Positions 9,729 through 19,086 of a stretch of DNA of 64,000 nt are shown here, piece after piece; within the stretch, counting starts at the first letter, position 1, and each line of letters starts with the position of its first letter. A program made the translations under genes and the position numbers. Source of the DNA: Leptospira terpstrae serovar Hualin str. LT 11-33 = ATCC 700639 (lineage in GTDB: Bacteria; Spirochaetota; Leptospiria; Leptospirales; Leptospiraceae); the NCBI RefSeq assembly GCF_000332495.1, contig NZ_AOGW02000008.1:65001-129000 (forward strand). The letters run 5' to 3'. The notes below the pieces were generated by a model. It saw only the letters and a program-made list of their open reading frames with translations, was not told the origin of the DNA and did no database searches.

Positions 9729-10663
9729 ATGATATCGATTTATTTTTAGAATGGAAACATTATATTTTTTCTATCGCATATCGAATTACAGGTAGTTATG
9801 TGGATGCAGAGGATATTGTACAGGAGAGTTATCTTAGATGGCTCTCTGCCAAAAAAGTAGATATCAAAAACCACAAATCATATTTTGGAAGTATTGCCGC
9901 ACGACTCGCTTTTGATCTTTTGAAAAAAGCTTCAAGAAAAAAAGAAACTTATATTGGACCCTACCTTCCTGAACCAATTCCCGAAACTATAGAGGCTTTG
10001 GATGAAGAAAAAATTGATTTTGCTTTTCTTGTAATTTTAGAAACTTTAAATCCAACAGAAAGAGCCATATTCATTTTACGTGAGTTATTCGATTTTGATT
10101 ATGAATCAATTTCGAAGATCGTAGATAAAAGTATTGAAAATTGTAGGCAAATTTTGGGTCGGGCTCGGACTGCTATCCAATCTCGAAAAAAAAAGTTTGA
10201 TCCAGACCCGGCACTTCATTCAAAACTATTACTTGAATTTAGTTTTGCTTGTTACAACCAAGACACAAAATCTCTAACAAAACTTTTGCGGGATGATGTT
10301 ATTGCTTTCTCTGATGGAGGCGGCAAGGTTCATGCCGCGAGAATTCCAATTCCTGGAATTCGAAGGGTAGTCTCTTTACTCAAGAGGACCACAAAAAAAG
10401 CGGCCAAAACTACTGAAATCTTTTTCGGCTATGCCAACGGTTCTCCCGCGATCATTGGATATTCCCATGGTATCCCAAATATTGTCCAAATTTTTACTAT
10501 GAAAGGCAATCAAATCCATACTATTTATAATTTAGTAAATCCTGATAAACTAAAAGGATTTCAGAACAAGGAAAACCTGATGAAACTAGGATATCTACGG
10601 AGGCCAAATTTATTGGATTGGGCCCTTTCCTTCGTAAGGCGGTGGATCCCTTCAAGCAATTGA
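9725..10663 (+). CDS. ECF41-family RNA polymerase sigma factor with SnoaL-like C-terminal domain
   Basis: The 312-residue protein has sigma regions 2 (AYRITGSYVDAEDIVQESYLRW, about residues 18-40) and 4 (about 105-155), followed by a SnoaL/NTF2-like domain. The diagnostic ECF41 motifs are visible: YLPEP in the linker (about 81-85), DGGGK (about 197-201) and NPDKL near the end (about 273-277). In this group the fused C-terminal domain, rather than a separate anti-sigma factor, modulates activity. No anti-sigma gene is adjacent here. The ATGA overlap with the upstream oxidoreductase gene implies translational coupling, and the operon carries an ECF41-type promoter. Confidence 0.93.
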   Translation: MNDIDLFLEWKHYIFSIAYRITGSYVDAEDIVQESYLRWLSAKKVDIKNHKSYFGSIAARLAFDLLKKASRKKETYIGPYLPEPIPETIEALDEEKIDFAFLVILETLNPTERAIFILRELFDFDYESISKIVDKSIENCRQILGRARTAIQSRKKKFDPDPALHSKLLLEFSFACYNQDTKSLTKLLRDDVIAFSDGGGKVHAARIPIPGIRRVVSLLKRTTKKAAKTTEIFFGYANGSPAIIGYSHGIPNIVQIFTMKGNQIHTIYNLVNPDKLKGFQNKENLMKLGYLRRPNLLDWALSFVRRWIPSSN

Positions 10664-10705
10664 TGAATATTTCCATATTTTCTTTCGTCGAATCAAACGA
10701 AGGCA

Positions 10706-13129
10706 ATGAAGATAACCAATCAAATCTTCCTTATGATTATAATCATCATAACTTTGGGATATTGTGGTCCCAATGAGATTGCCAATGTACCAGTTGCGAA
10801 AAAAGCAGTGTTGGATCTGAGTGTTTGGAACTTCGAAACTATGGGGAATGTGCCACTCAATGGAGAATGGCGTATCGATTGGAAAAACTGGAATCCCAAA
10901 GAAGATTCACTGAATCAGGAATTCACTGTAGTACCGGGTCATTGGACCAATTCTAGTTTCGAAAAATATCCAGCGGGTTATGCAACACTTAAGCTTACCA
11001 TACTGGTTTCTGAAAATACAAAAACATTATACCTACAAAACGGAGTCACTCGCAACGCTTTCGAAATCGCTGTGGGAAAGGAAACCATCTACAAATCAGG
11101 AACCATTGGGGAAACGTATTCTTCTGAGATTCCTAATCTTAATATCCAAACTGTTTCTTTGCCCAATTCAACTAACAACAAAATCGACCTCTCCATTAGA
11201 GTTTCCTGTTTTCATTACCATATTTGCGGAATTGCAACGCCTTACATTCTCGGAACTCATACTGGAATTAATAAATCGTTTTTAGAAACTATAAGCAGAG
11301 ATATTTTTGTATTTGCATCTCTTCTTACTTTAGCATTATTCCATCTTGTCTTATACCTTTTCTGGAGAGATGAAAAAACTCATATCTACTTTGCATCTGT
11401 TTGTTTTTTAGCAGCCATTCGTTTATTAAGCACTGGCGAAACTCGATTCATCTACAACTACCTTCCACCTGGAATCTATGAAACCATGGTAAGAATCAAT
11501 GGAATCAGTTTCGTTTTATTGTATCTATCTTTTGTTCTTTATGTTAGAGAAATTTATAATGCAAAAATTTATAATTTAGTTTATAGGATAAACTTCTTTG
11601 TAGCATCTTTATTATTCCTTGCATTACCGCTCAACATACTAACTTTTTCAAAATTTTTAGGATTACATCTTATACTTTCGCTCTTTGCACTTTTTGGATT
11701 ATTTTATCCGATCATTCATGGAGTTATTTTAAAAAAACCAGGAAGTAAGTTCTTTTTATTTTCAGTGGTTGCAACAATGTCTTTATTTTCCCTAGACATT
11801 CTCACAGAATTTGCAAAAAAAGGCACCGCCTATCTAACGCAATATGGTTTTCTTGTTTTTGGACTATCCCAAGCACTTTTCATTGCAGATCGCATGATTG
11901 AGAACTTTAGAAACAAAGAAAGACTTAAACAAGAAAAAGAAAATGCAGAGGCAAAAGTTCACTTTAAAACATCTTTTTTATCCACAATGAGTCATGAAAT
12001 TAGAACTCCCATGAATGGAATATTGGGGATGACTCAAATATTAAAACAAACAGAATTATCTGAAGAACAAAAAGAATATTTAAACCTCATTCAATTTAGC
12101 GGAGATAATCTATTATTACTTGTAAATGATATTTTGGATTTAACAAAACTAGAATCTGGACAATTTGAATTACATTTAGAGCCAATCCCTTTGCATAAAT
12201 TCTTAGGCGATTGTATTAATCTTTTTAAATCTCAAATAAATTCAAACCAGCTAAAGATCGAATTAGAATTTTTAAATACTCCTCCAACCTTTCTTATCAC
12301 AGACCAAAGACGATTTGCTCAGATTTTAACTAACCTTGTCAGTAATGCAGTAAAATTTACAGAAAAAGGATCCATCAATATTTCCGTTGAATCAATTCCT
12401 TTACCAAACAAAGAAATCCGATTGGTGATTTCAGTTAAAGATACTGGAATTGGGATTCCTGAAGACCGGATGGGAATTTTATTCCAACCTTTCTCTCAAG
12501 TGCATTCCCATCTAACTGAAAAAACAGTAGGAACAGGACTTGGACTCGCTATTACGAAAAAATTAATTGAAGAAATGGGTGGATCCATATCCGTACATAG
12601 TGTTTACGGTAGGGGTTCGAATTTCACTTTTCAATTTGATTCTCAAGTCCCACAAGAATCCATTTCGCAAAAATCAATTACCAACGAAAGAGAAACTGTT
12701 CCCAAAAGTGAATGGGATTCGAAGTTATCTGATAAATATCCTTTAAAGATTCTAATTGCTGATGATGACCCAATCAACCAAAAAGTTTCGAGTCTTTTCT
12801 TAAAGAAACTTGGTTATACCACCTTACAAGCTGATAATGGAGAAAGAACTTTAGATATGGTTCGCTCTGAATTACCAGACTTAGTATTTATGGACATCCA
12901 AATGCCTGATATGGATGGAATTACAGTGACTAAGTGCATTCGTCAATCCCAGACCATCGCCAAACAACCTGTCATTATCGCCCTCACGGCCAATGTCCTC
13001 GAGGAAGAAAAACAACGATGTCTTTCGGCAGGAATGGATGATTTTATGACAAAACCGCTTTTGTTACATGATCTTGATTTTATGATTCGAAAATGGGCGA
13101 AAAAGAATTTGATACAGTCCAATATTTAA
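10706..13129 (+). CDS. Hybrid sensor histidine kinase with 7TMR-DISM input
   Basis: The 807-residue protein starts with a signal that may be a lipobox (LGYC, Cys20). An extracytoplasmic beta-rich domain (about 40-175) and seven membrane helices (about 190-400) match the 7TMR-DISM receptor class. The cytoplasmic part has a HisKA motif (SHEIRTPMNG, His near 430), an ATPase domain (N-box LVSNAVKFTE, DTGIGIP, GTGLGLAI) and a C-terminal receiver (DDDP near 684, phospho-acceptor Asp near 730 in MDIQMPDMDG, then TAN and KP). It lies 42 bases downstream of the ECF41 gene with its own GAAGG site, so co-expression with that operon is possible. Confidence 0.92.
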   Translation: MKITNQIFLMIIIIITLGYCGPNEIANVPVAKKAVLDLSVWNFETMGNVPLNGEWRIDWKNWNPKEDSLNQEFTVVPGHWTNSSFEKYPAGYATLKLTILVSENTKTLYLQNGVTRNAFEIAVGKETIYKSGTIGETYSSEIPNLNIQTVSLPNSTNNKIDLSIRVSCFHYHICGIATPYILGTHTGINKSFLETISRDIFVFASLLTLALFHLVLYLFWRDEKTHIYFASVCFLAAIRLLSTGETRFIYNYLPPGIYETMVRINGISFVLLYLSFVLYVREIYNAKIYNLVYRINFFVASLLFLALPLNILTFSKFLGLHLILSLFALFGLFYPIIHGVILKKPGSKFFLFSVVATMSLFSLDILTEFAKKGTAYLTQYGFLVFGLSQALFIADRMIENFRNKERLKQEKENAEAKVHFKTSFLSTMSHEIRTPMNGILGMTQILKQTELSEEQKEYLNLIQFSGDNLLLLVNDILDLTKLESGQFELHLEPIPLHKFLGDCINLFKSQINSNQLKIELEFLNTPPTFLITDQRRFAQILTNLVSNAVKFTEKGSINISVESIPLPNKEIRLVISVKDTGIGIPEDRMGILFQPFSQVHSHLTEKTVGTGLGLAITKKLIEEMGGSISVHSVYGRGSNFTFQFDSQVPQESISQKSITNERETVPKSEWDSKLSDKYPLKILIADDDPINQKVSSLFLKKLGYTTLQADNGERTLDMVRSELPDLVFMDIQMPDMDGITVTKCIRQSQTIAKQPVIIALTANVLEEEKQRCLSAGMDDFMTKPLLLHDLDFMIRKWAKKNLIQSNI

Positions 13130-13139
13130 GGACCCTCCA

Positions 13140-14171
13140 TTGGCTACAACTCTCGGCAAACTTCCCCACGGCGATATTCTCAAACGTCTCTCTCAGTCTG
13201 AACACTTCCAATCCGGCAGCTTTCATAACTTGGAACCAACAGAAATGCTAGCACCTAACAGTTCCTATTGGAAAATGGCTATCAAATACTGGCAAAAACC
13301 AAATTCCATACGCCCCTCCTCGCCTATTCCTTCTAGCAAAATCAACTTAAACGAGTTGGATGCCACTAAGCCGCAATACATTTGGTTTGGACATTCTTCT
13401 TATTTATTGTTAGCTGATGGAAAAAAAATCTTAGTCGATCCTGTATTTTCCGGTTATGCCTCACCTGTTCCTTTTGCAGTTAAATCATTTGATGGAACCG
13501 ATGTATATTTACCTGAAGATATGCCCGATTTAGACATTTTACTTATTACTCATGACCATTATGATCACCTAGATTATGAAACGGTGATTAAGTTACATCC
13601 CAGGACAAAAACCATCGTTGTTCCGTTAGGTGTATCTGCCCACCTGTTATCTTGGGGAGTTCCTTTACAGAAAATTGTGGAGTTGGATTGGTTTGAGTCT
13701 AAAGAAATTGTTTCCAATCTAACTGTGACTGCCACACCTACAAGGCATTTCTCAGGACGAAGTGTACTTAGAAATAAAAGCCTCTGGTGTTCCTATGTTT
13801 TAAAATTAGGAGAATATAAAGTCTTTGTCGGTGGTGATTCTGGCTTCGGATCTGTATTCGAAACCATTGGAAAAAAATATGGCCCCTTTGATTTGGCCTT
13901 CTTAGAATGTGGGCAGTATGGTGACGACTGGCCCTCTATCCATATGCGCCCAGAAGAAACTGCGCTTGCAGCAGAAACTATCGGAGCCAAATCTTTTGTT
14001 CCCGTCCATTGGGGAAAATTTATTCTTTCTCTCCATCCTTGGAATGATCCAATCAAACGAGTTCTGGTTGCCTCTCAAAATTTAAAACTTAATTTGCAAG
14101 TTCCTAAAATTGGAGAAAGTTTTGCCTTCACAGGCTCAGGCAGTGTAGATGGCTGGTGGAATTTTCAGTGA
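13140..14171 (+). CDS. MBL-fold metal-dependent hydrolase (NAPE-PLD-like)
   Basis: The 343-residue protein has the metallo-beta-lactamase zinc motif HDHYDHLD (about 138-145), preceded by WFGHSSYLL and LVDPVFSG and followed by GGDSGFG and VPVHWGKF. These match the group containing N-acyl-phosphatidylethanolamine phospholipase D and bacterial relatives. The substrate is not known from sequence. The chosen start is TTG at 13140, preceded by AAGGA; no earlier ATG is possible because the kinase gene ends 11 bases upstream. The short gap suggests co-transcription with the kinase gene. Confidence 0.85.
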   Translation: MATTLGKLPHGDILKRLSQSEHFQSGSFHNLEPTEMLAPNSSYWKMAIKYWQKPNSIRPSSPIPSSKINLNELDATKPQYIWFGHSSYLLLADGKKILVDPVFSGYASPVPFAVKSFDGTDVYLPEDMPDLDILLITHDHYDHLDYETVIKLHPRTKTIVVPLGVSAHLLSWGVPLQKIVELDWFESKEIVSNLTVTATPTRHFSGRSVLRNKSLWCSYVLKLGEYKVFVGGDSGFGSVFETIGKKYGPFDLAFLECGQYGDDWPSIHMRPEETALAAETIGAKSFVPVHWGKFILSLHPWNDPIKRVLVASQNLKLNLQVPKIGESFAFTGSGSVDGWWNFQ

Positions 14172-14224
14172 CAGAAGTATCCGTTCATTAATACAGTCAG
14201 ATAGATTTTATTTAGGTCTTAATT

Positions 14225-14962
14225 ATGAAACATGCTTTAGTCATTGGTGCCACATCCGACATTGGAATCCATATTGCTACATCCCTAGCCAAAAAAGGAT
14301 TTTCACTTTCTCTAACGGGAAGAAACAAAAAAAAGTTAGAAGAATTGAATACGGAACTTAAACCCCAATTTTCAAATACAACAGTTGCTACTTATTTATT
14401 AGATGTAACAGACTTTTCCTCACATAATATTTTTTATGAATCCCTTCCGACCAAACCATCCATAGTCTTTTTTGTCGCAGGGTATTATGAAGACCAAACG
14501 AAAGCAAGAACCGATCAGGAAGAACTTTTAAAAACAATCAACACTAATTACTCAGGAATCGTTTCACTCATTAATATCTTTTCTTTGGATATGGAACAAA
14601 AAGGAAATGGAACAATTGTTGTCATCAGTTCTGTAGCGGGGGAGCGCGGTAGACAATTGAACTATATTTATGGAAGTGCCAAAGCAGGACTTACTACCTA
14701 CCTCTCTGGTCTTCGGTCACTATTGTTTTCCAAAGGAGTCCATATTTGCACCATCCAATTGGGTCCAGTGTATACAAAAATGTCAGAGGGTCACAACCTG
14801 ATTCCATGGCTCACCTTACAGTCAGAAAGTGCTGCAGAACTCATTGTAAACGCAGGACTTAAGAATAAAGATATTATTTATATTCGTTGGCCATGGCGTT
14901 GGATCATGTTTGGGATTCGTATCATTCCAGAATGGATTTTCAAGCGCCTCCCTCCCTTTTGA
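14225..14962 (+). CDS. Short-chain dehydrogenase/reductase
   Basis: The 245-residue protein is a classical SDR. It has the nucleotide motif GATSDIG (residues 8-14), the NRN-equivalent region at about 95, the catalytic serine in VVISSVAG and YGSAK with Tyr149 and Lys153. The C-terminal tail (WRWIMFGIRIIPEWIFKRLPPF) is hydrophobic and basic, suggesting a membrane-associated enzyme acting on a lipid-like substrate, similar to keto-sphinganine or acyl reductase SDRs. This is inference only. It follows the MBL hydrolase by 53 bases with an AGG site before the ATG. Confidence 0.87.
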   Translation: MKHALVIGATSDIGIHIATSLAKKGFSLSLTGRNKKKLEELNTELKPQFSNTTVATYLLDVTDFSSHNIFYESLPTKPSIVFFVAGYYEDQTKARTDQEELLKTINTNYSGIVSLINIFSLDMEQKGNGTIVVISSVAGERGRQLNYIYGSAKAGLTTYLSGLRSLLFSKGVHICTIQLGPVYTKMSEGHNLIPWLTLQSESAAELIVNAGLKNKDIIYIRWPWRWIMFGIRIIPEWIFKRLPPF

Positions 14963-14976
14963 TTAATTAATCAATG

Positions 14977-16035
14977 CTAAGGATAACTGACATAGTTCCA
15001 AATTGATTGGAAACCGTTAATCATTGGACAACTATGCAATGCAGCAGCTCCCATTCCATTACAGCCACTAGTCACCAAACGCTTGCTATTTGCAAATGGT
15101 GAACCTATACTTGTATTCGTGAGAGCGCCTGTCATAGAGAATTGATTCAACCAAGCATCTGTTACTTGGTTTAAATTTCCACTAAAGTTGGCAACAGTAT
15201 CATTTTCATGAATTAGACCGTAGTACGAACCCGCAGGAGCCGTTTGTGCTCCCCCCATCCAAGTGGGAATGGTTGCAAATTGTAAACTATAATCAGAGAC
15301 TCCACTATAAATAGAAACTCTTGCCACTGCCCGAATTTTTCCATGAAATGCAGCATGCCCGCTTCCTTGCGAGTGACCACCTACATACACTAAAGACCAA
15401 TTGATATTATTTCCAGTAACAAACTGCTCCCAACCTTCCCCTGGCCTTGTTTGAACCAAATATTGAAGTAGGGAAAGTAACCTTCCTTCGATGGAGTTAG
15501 AAGCATCCACCGATACATAAGGAGATACATCTGCCCCTGTGATTACTTCCCTACGCAAATTTTCAAAACAACCTGCATCAGACTTAGCATCTCCTTGGTT
15601 ACAGACACTATTTACAGCTTCGTTATTTGGATAACTAAGTCCAATGATATGGTAACCACGTGTAGCACCTTGTTGTAAAATCGCACCAATTTCACAAGGC
15701 GAAGATCCTGTACCCGGATAAAAAACAGATAGTATATTTTTTCGACTAACACCTGATTGAGGAAGATAGACTTGGTGCGGAGTATTGTATGAATTAATCG
15801 CAGAAGAAGTTTGTGTAGGTGAAATTTGTAATCTAGTTAAGGCACCCACGTTTCCACTGGATGGAAAGGTGTTTTGTCCAACACAAGAACGTGCATACAA
15901 TCCAATACCCAAAAGAGTCACAATATCTTCGTTTTCGTTTTCCTTGGAATCCTTTTTACATGAATAAAAGAAACTAACAAAAATAGATAGGACAAGTAAT
16001 CCCGTAAGAAAACGAATTAAAAAACTAGAACTCAA
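14977..16035 (-). CDS. Exported alpha/beta-hydrolase-like lipoprotein
   Basis: The 352-residue protein begins with a lipoprotein signal ending in FFYSC. The mature part contains an alpha/beta-hydrolase nucleophile elbow, GGHSQGSGHA, preceded by LVYV, which resembles the BPSS1187-type secreted hydrolases. Cysteines are frequent (for example CFENLR, SGCNGMGA, HSC), consistent with disulfides outside the cytoplasm. I chose the TTG at 16035 because AGGG precedes it and the signal peptide then has a normal length. An upstream in-frame TTG at 16110 would give a 50-residue leader without a ribosome binding site. The substrate is unknown. Confidence 0.75.
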   Translation of the reverse strand: MSSSFLIRFLTGLLVLSIFVSFFYSCKKDSKENENEDIVTLLGIGLYARSCVGQNTFPSSGNVGALTRLQISPTQTSSAINSYNTPHQVYLPQSGVSRKNILSVFYPGTGSSPCEIGAILQQGATRGYHIIGLSYPNNEAVNSVCNQGDAKSDAGCFENLRREVITGADVSPYVSVDASNSIEGRLLSLLQYLVQTRPGEGWEQFVTGNNINWSLVYVGGHSQGSGHAAFHGKIRAVARVSIYSGVSDYSLQFATIPTWMGGAQTAPAGSYYGLIHENDTVANFSGNLNQVTDAWLNQFSMTGALTNTSIGSPFANSKRLVTSGCNGMGAAALHSCPMINGFQSIWNYVSYP

Positions 16036-16225
16036 TGAAAACACCCTAAAATAAAAGATTAATAAGATATATTTAGAATATCTACAAAAAGAAAGCAATG
16101 ATTTATACAATTATAGTCGTTCACTTTTCGAGATCCTACTTGCTGAAAGGACAAACAAAATGCTTAAATACAGATTAAATTCAACTTCAATCTCTACTAA
16201 GAAAAATGAATGCTTTTTGGAAAGT

Positions 16226-16837
16226 TTACTTTAGTTTTTGAAACTGCGTAACTAGGTCATCCGTCTTAGAACCGATTCCTTCGATTCTTGATACAACAAT
16301 ACCTTCCTTGGAAACCAAACTATAAACGGCAGAGTGATTGAATTCTCCATTAGAAATTTTTTTATAATTGATTCCAAGAACCACTGACAACATACGAATG
16401 TCTTCTTCCTTACCTGAAAGAAGAGTCCAACTCTCGTTTAAGTTCATTTTCTTTTTATAGGCGCTGAGAACAGTTGGTGTGTCTTTTTCAGAATCAAAAC
16501 TAACAAGCACCATACGAGGCTCTAATCCAGAGGTTTCTTTTATTTTTTTGGAAAGTTGTTCCATATCTGCTACAAGTCTTGGACAAATGGATTGGCAAGA
16601 TGCATAAAACATGCTGATGATAAATAAAGTACCTTTTAAATTTTTCAAAACCAGCGGTTGGTTAATTTCGGTCGTCCACTTTGAGCCCAAGTCAAATAAA
16701 CTCCCTTGGGCACCGTCACCAGCAGCTAAAACATGATCATGGTGATTGTGTTCGCCAGAACTATGATCGTCGCAACCTAAACACAATACGGAAGCAACAA
16801 AAAGGAAGATGATTTTTTGAATGAACTGATTTTTCAT
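16226..16837 (-). CDS. SCO1/SenC-family copper chaperone
   Basis: The 203-residue protein has a lipoprotein signal (LCLGCDD) and a thioredoxin-like SCO domain. The copper ligands are present: CQSIC in the YASCQSICPRLV segment and the distal histidine in NHSAVYSLV. A histidine-rich stretch just after the lipid anchor (HNHHDH) may also bind metal. The ATG overlaps the stop of the upstream FGE-like gene (ATGA). As the last gene of the nirK operon it probably delivers copper to, or reduces thiols in, the nitrite reductase. A frame reading back to 16903 lacks support. Confidence 0.9.
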   Translation of the reverse strand: MKNQFIQKIIFLFVASVLCLGCDDHSSGEHNHHDHVLAAGDGAQGSLFDLGSKWTTEINQPLVLKNLKGTLFIISMFYASCQSICPRLVADMEQLSKKIKETSGLEPRMVLVSFDSEKDTPTVLSAYKKKMNLNESWTLLSGKEEDIRMLSVVLGINYKKISNGEFNHSAVYSLVSKEGIVVSRIEGIGSKTDDLVTQFQKLK

Positions 16838-17601
16838 AATGGATTGTCCTTTATTTTTATATCTGATGCACATCGAAATCCTAAATACTTTGCGGTATAC
16901 CAACCTTTCAAACCGGCTCGATACCCATAACGCATGTAAGATGCATAATTGGAAAAGTCATTCGCTTTTAAGGAACCGCCTCCGCAAAAAAGACTACTCT
17001 CTAAATCTGTATCTTGTCTGGAATCCCCGGTAACAGAAGTGTTATTAAAATCAAAGACCCACTCCCAAATCATTCCATGTTGGTCATATACCCCAAGTCC
17101 ATTTTTGTAACGACCCACAGAAGGTAAAAACTCTGGTTTCTGTTCTCCATACCAAGTAAGGATCACAGTTTCCACTTCCTTTTTATTTTTACCTGTTGGT
17201 GGAATGTTTGCAACATACTCCCATTCTGATTCTTTGGGCAGCCTTTTTCCTTTCCACTGGCAATAAGCATTTGCAGAAAACCAAGAAACATAGGTAACAG
17301 GGGAATGGACCTGATTGGATTCAGGTGTTTTAAACTTCCAGTCCCCTAAATAACCGCCATCAGCAAATAAAGGTGATACTTTTCCCTTTTTCCATTCTGG
17401 ATTGGCTTCTATAAATTCAAAATATTCTTTCTTTGTCACTGGATACTGATCCAAATAAAAACTTTTGATTTTTAGAGTACCGCCTAACTTTGAATCGGTT
17501 TCTTTTAGAAAGGGTCTCCAAGTTCCGGCAGGGATTTTTACCATTTCGCCGGAAATTGGAATCACAAAAAGGAAAATCAATAAAAAGAACCATCTGTTCA
17601 T
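16834..17601 (-). CDS. FGE/SUMF1-like exported protein of the nitrite reductase operon
   Basis: The 255-residue protein has a cleavable signal peptide and a formylglycine-generating-enzyme-type domain: VKIPAGTW at the N-terminus, LDQYPVTKKEYFEFI, YVSWFSANAYCQWKGKRLPKESEWEY, then GMIWEWVFD and a C-terminal LGFRCASD. The overall fold is that of the SUMF1/EgtB/PvdO superfamily. No sulfatase is nearby, so a sulfatase-maturing role is unlikely. Its place between nirK (22 bases upstream) and the SCO gene (4-base overlap) suggests a role in nitrite reductase maturation. Similar nirK-FGE-SCO clusters occur elsewhere, as I recall for Bacteroidetes. Confidence 0.87.
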   Translation of the reverse strand: MNRWFFLLIFLFVIPISGEMVKIPAGTWRPFLKETDSKLGGTLKIKSFYLDQYPVTKKEYFEFIEANPEWKKGKVSPLFADGGYLGDWKFKTPESNQVHSPVTYVSWFSANAYCQWKGKRLPKESEWEYVANIPPTGKNKKEVETVILTWYGEQKPEFLPSVGRYKNGLGVYDQHGMIWEWVFDFNNTSVTGDSRQDTDLESSLFCGGGSLKANDFSNYASYMRYGYRAGLKGWYTAKYLGFRCASDIKIKDNPL

Positions 17602-17623
17602 GATTGGTGTATTAGTTTCTTAA

Positions 17624-19024
17624 TTATTTTACCTCAGCTTCAGAAACCATGATTCCTTTGTTACCCCACTGGTTGTAAACATAACTGAGGACACTGGCAA
17701 TCTCCTCATTGGAAAGTTCTAAATGTGGCATTACGTTATTGTATTTTTGTCCGTTCACAGTAATTGGCCCACTCAATCCTTTTTTCAAAATCTGAATGGC
17801 TCGGCCTTTGTCTGCATTGAGATAGTCTGACTTAGCCAATGGAGGGAAAACTCCGACAACTCCTTGTCCTTCTTTCATGTGGCAGGCGGAACAAACTGAT
17901 TTATAAACTCTTTCCCCATTGGCCAAAATTTCTTTTGGTGTTTTTGCAGAAGCTTTGGGTTTTACTTCTGTTACCATTCTTTGGATGGCTGGTCCTTCAG
18001 GAAGATAAACTGTATCGTCCTGTTTTCCTGAATAGACAGTGGCATTTGGTTCCCCTTCCACCTTCAGCATTCCAAGCGAACCCTTGTTAAATGTTCGAAA
18101 GATGGAATGATCTACCAAAATAAGAGTTCCTGGAACTTCTACTTTAAAATCAACAATAGCAGAACCACCCGCTGGAATTAATGTAGTTTGAACATTTTTT
18201 TGGTTTGGAAGAACCCCACCTTCAGTGTAAACATTGTCAAAAATTTCGCCAATGACATGAAATGAAGAAACTAAATTAGGACCTCCATTCCCAACAAAAA
18301 GTCGGACGGTTTCCCCTACTTTCGCAGTGATAGCCCGATCTTCAACAAGTGAACCCACAGATCCGTTAAACACAACATAATCTGGAATTTCTGTGATCGC
18401 CTTTTCCATGCTAAATGGTTGGAGTCCAGGCTCTCCATTTTTTCCTTTGGTATAAAATTCACTTTGAACCACATAGTATTCTTTATCTACTTTTGGTAGG
18501 TCGTCTTTCGGTTGTACAAAAATTAATCCATACATACCGTTTGCGATATGCATTCCCACAGGAGAAGTCGCGCAGTGGTAAATATACAAACCGGGATTTA
18601 ATGCTTTAAAAGAAAATTTAGATGCATGGCCGGGAATCGTGAGGGAGGCCGCAGCTCCTCCACCTTGACCAGTGACTGCGTGCAAATCAATGTTATGTGG
18701 CATTTTACTCGAAGGGTGGTTTTTTAGGTGGAATTCTACATCATCACCTTCCCTAACGCGAATCATGGGACCAGGAACAGAACCTCCAAATGTCCAAAAA
18801 GTATATTCCACTCCATCGGCAAGCCGACCCACTACTTCCACAGTTTCCATATTCACAATCACTTTGGCTTCGTTTGTTCTGTCGATATGGGGAGGAACTT
18901 CCGGGGCATACGTGAGTTTGGCCTCTTCTGTTTTTTGTCCCGAACAAACAGTGAATAAACTTGTCATGACCAAAAGGAGAAGAAAAATTTCTAAGATCTT
19001 TGGTTTCGGTAGTTTCATATACAT
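17624..19024 (-). CDS. nirK: Copper-containing nitrite reductase fused to cytochrome c
   Basis: The 466-residue lipoprotein (lipobox FTVC) reduces nitrite to nitric oxide in the periplasm. Two cupredoxin domains carry the type 1 copper ligands (PHNID His, YHCA Cys, PVGMH His and the Met of NGMYG) and type 2 ligands (DLH, the His of YHCA, and LVDHS), with the catalytic [11 protein letters not shown] segment. A C-terminal class I cytochrome c domain has CSACH and a likely axial Met in NVMPH. This gives a NirK-cytochrome c fusion as in Ralstonia-type enzymes. I chose ATG 19024 because AAGGA lies seven bases upstream; an in-frame ATG at 19072 falls inside the FNR box. Confidence 0.95.
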   Translation of the reverse strand: MYMKLPKPKILEIFLLLLVMTSLFTVCSGQKTEEAKLTYAPEVPPHIDRTNEAKVIVNMETVEVVGRLADGVEYTFWTFGGSVPGPMIRVREGDDVEFHLKNHPSSKMPHNIDLHAVTGQGGGAAASLTIPGHASKFSFKALNPGLYIYHCATSPVGMHIANGMYGLIFVQPKDDLPKVDKEYYVVQSEFYTKGKNGEPGLQPFSMEKAITEIPDYVVFNGSVGSLVEDRAITAKVGETVRLFVGNGGPNLVSSFHVIGEIFDNVYTEGGVLPNQKNVQTTLIPAGGSAIVDFKVEVPGTLILVDHSIFRTFNKGSLGMLKVEGEPNATVYSGKQDDTVYLPEGPAIQRMVTEVKPKASAKTPKEILANGERVYKSVCSACHMKEGQGVVGVFPPLAKSDYLNADKGRAIQILKKGLSGPITVNGQKYNNVMPHLELSNEEIASVLSYVYNQWGNKGIMVSEAEVK

Positions 19025-19043
19025 TTCCGTATCCTTTTGTTTC

Positions 19044-19086
19044 ATTCTAAAATGCCCTAACCAAATTCTCATTGATACAAATCAAT
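19044..19086 (-). promoter_or_regulatory. Class II FNR/DNR-type promoter of nirK
   Basis: The palindrome ATTGAT-ACAA-ATCAAT (19071-19086) contains a perfect FNR consensus, TTGAT-N4-ATCAA. On the minus strand a -10 hexamer TAGAAT lies at 19049-19044, which sets the start near 19037. The box centre (19078.5) is then exactly at -41.5, the class II activator position, and the leader is 13 bases long with AAGGA. The regulator (Crp/Fnr family) is not in the window. Confidence 0.8.

Noticed and set aside
19025..19072. N-terminal extension of NirK from the ATG at 19072
   Set aside because: That ATG is part of the FNR box and upstream of the predicted transcript start; AAGGA supports 19024.
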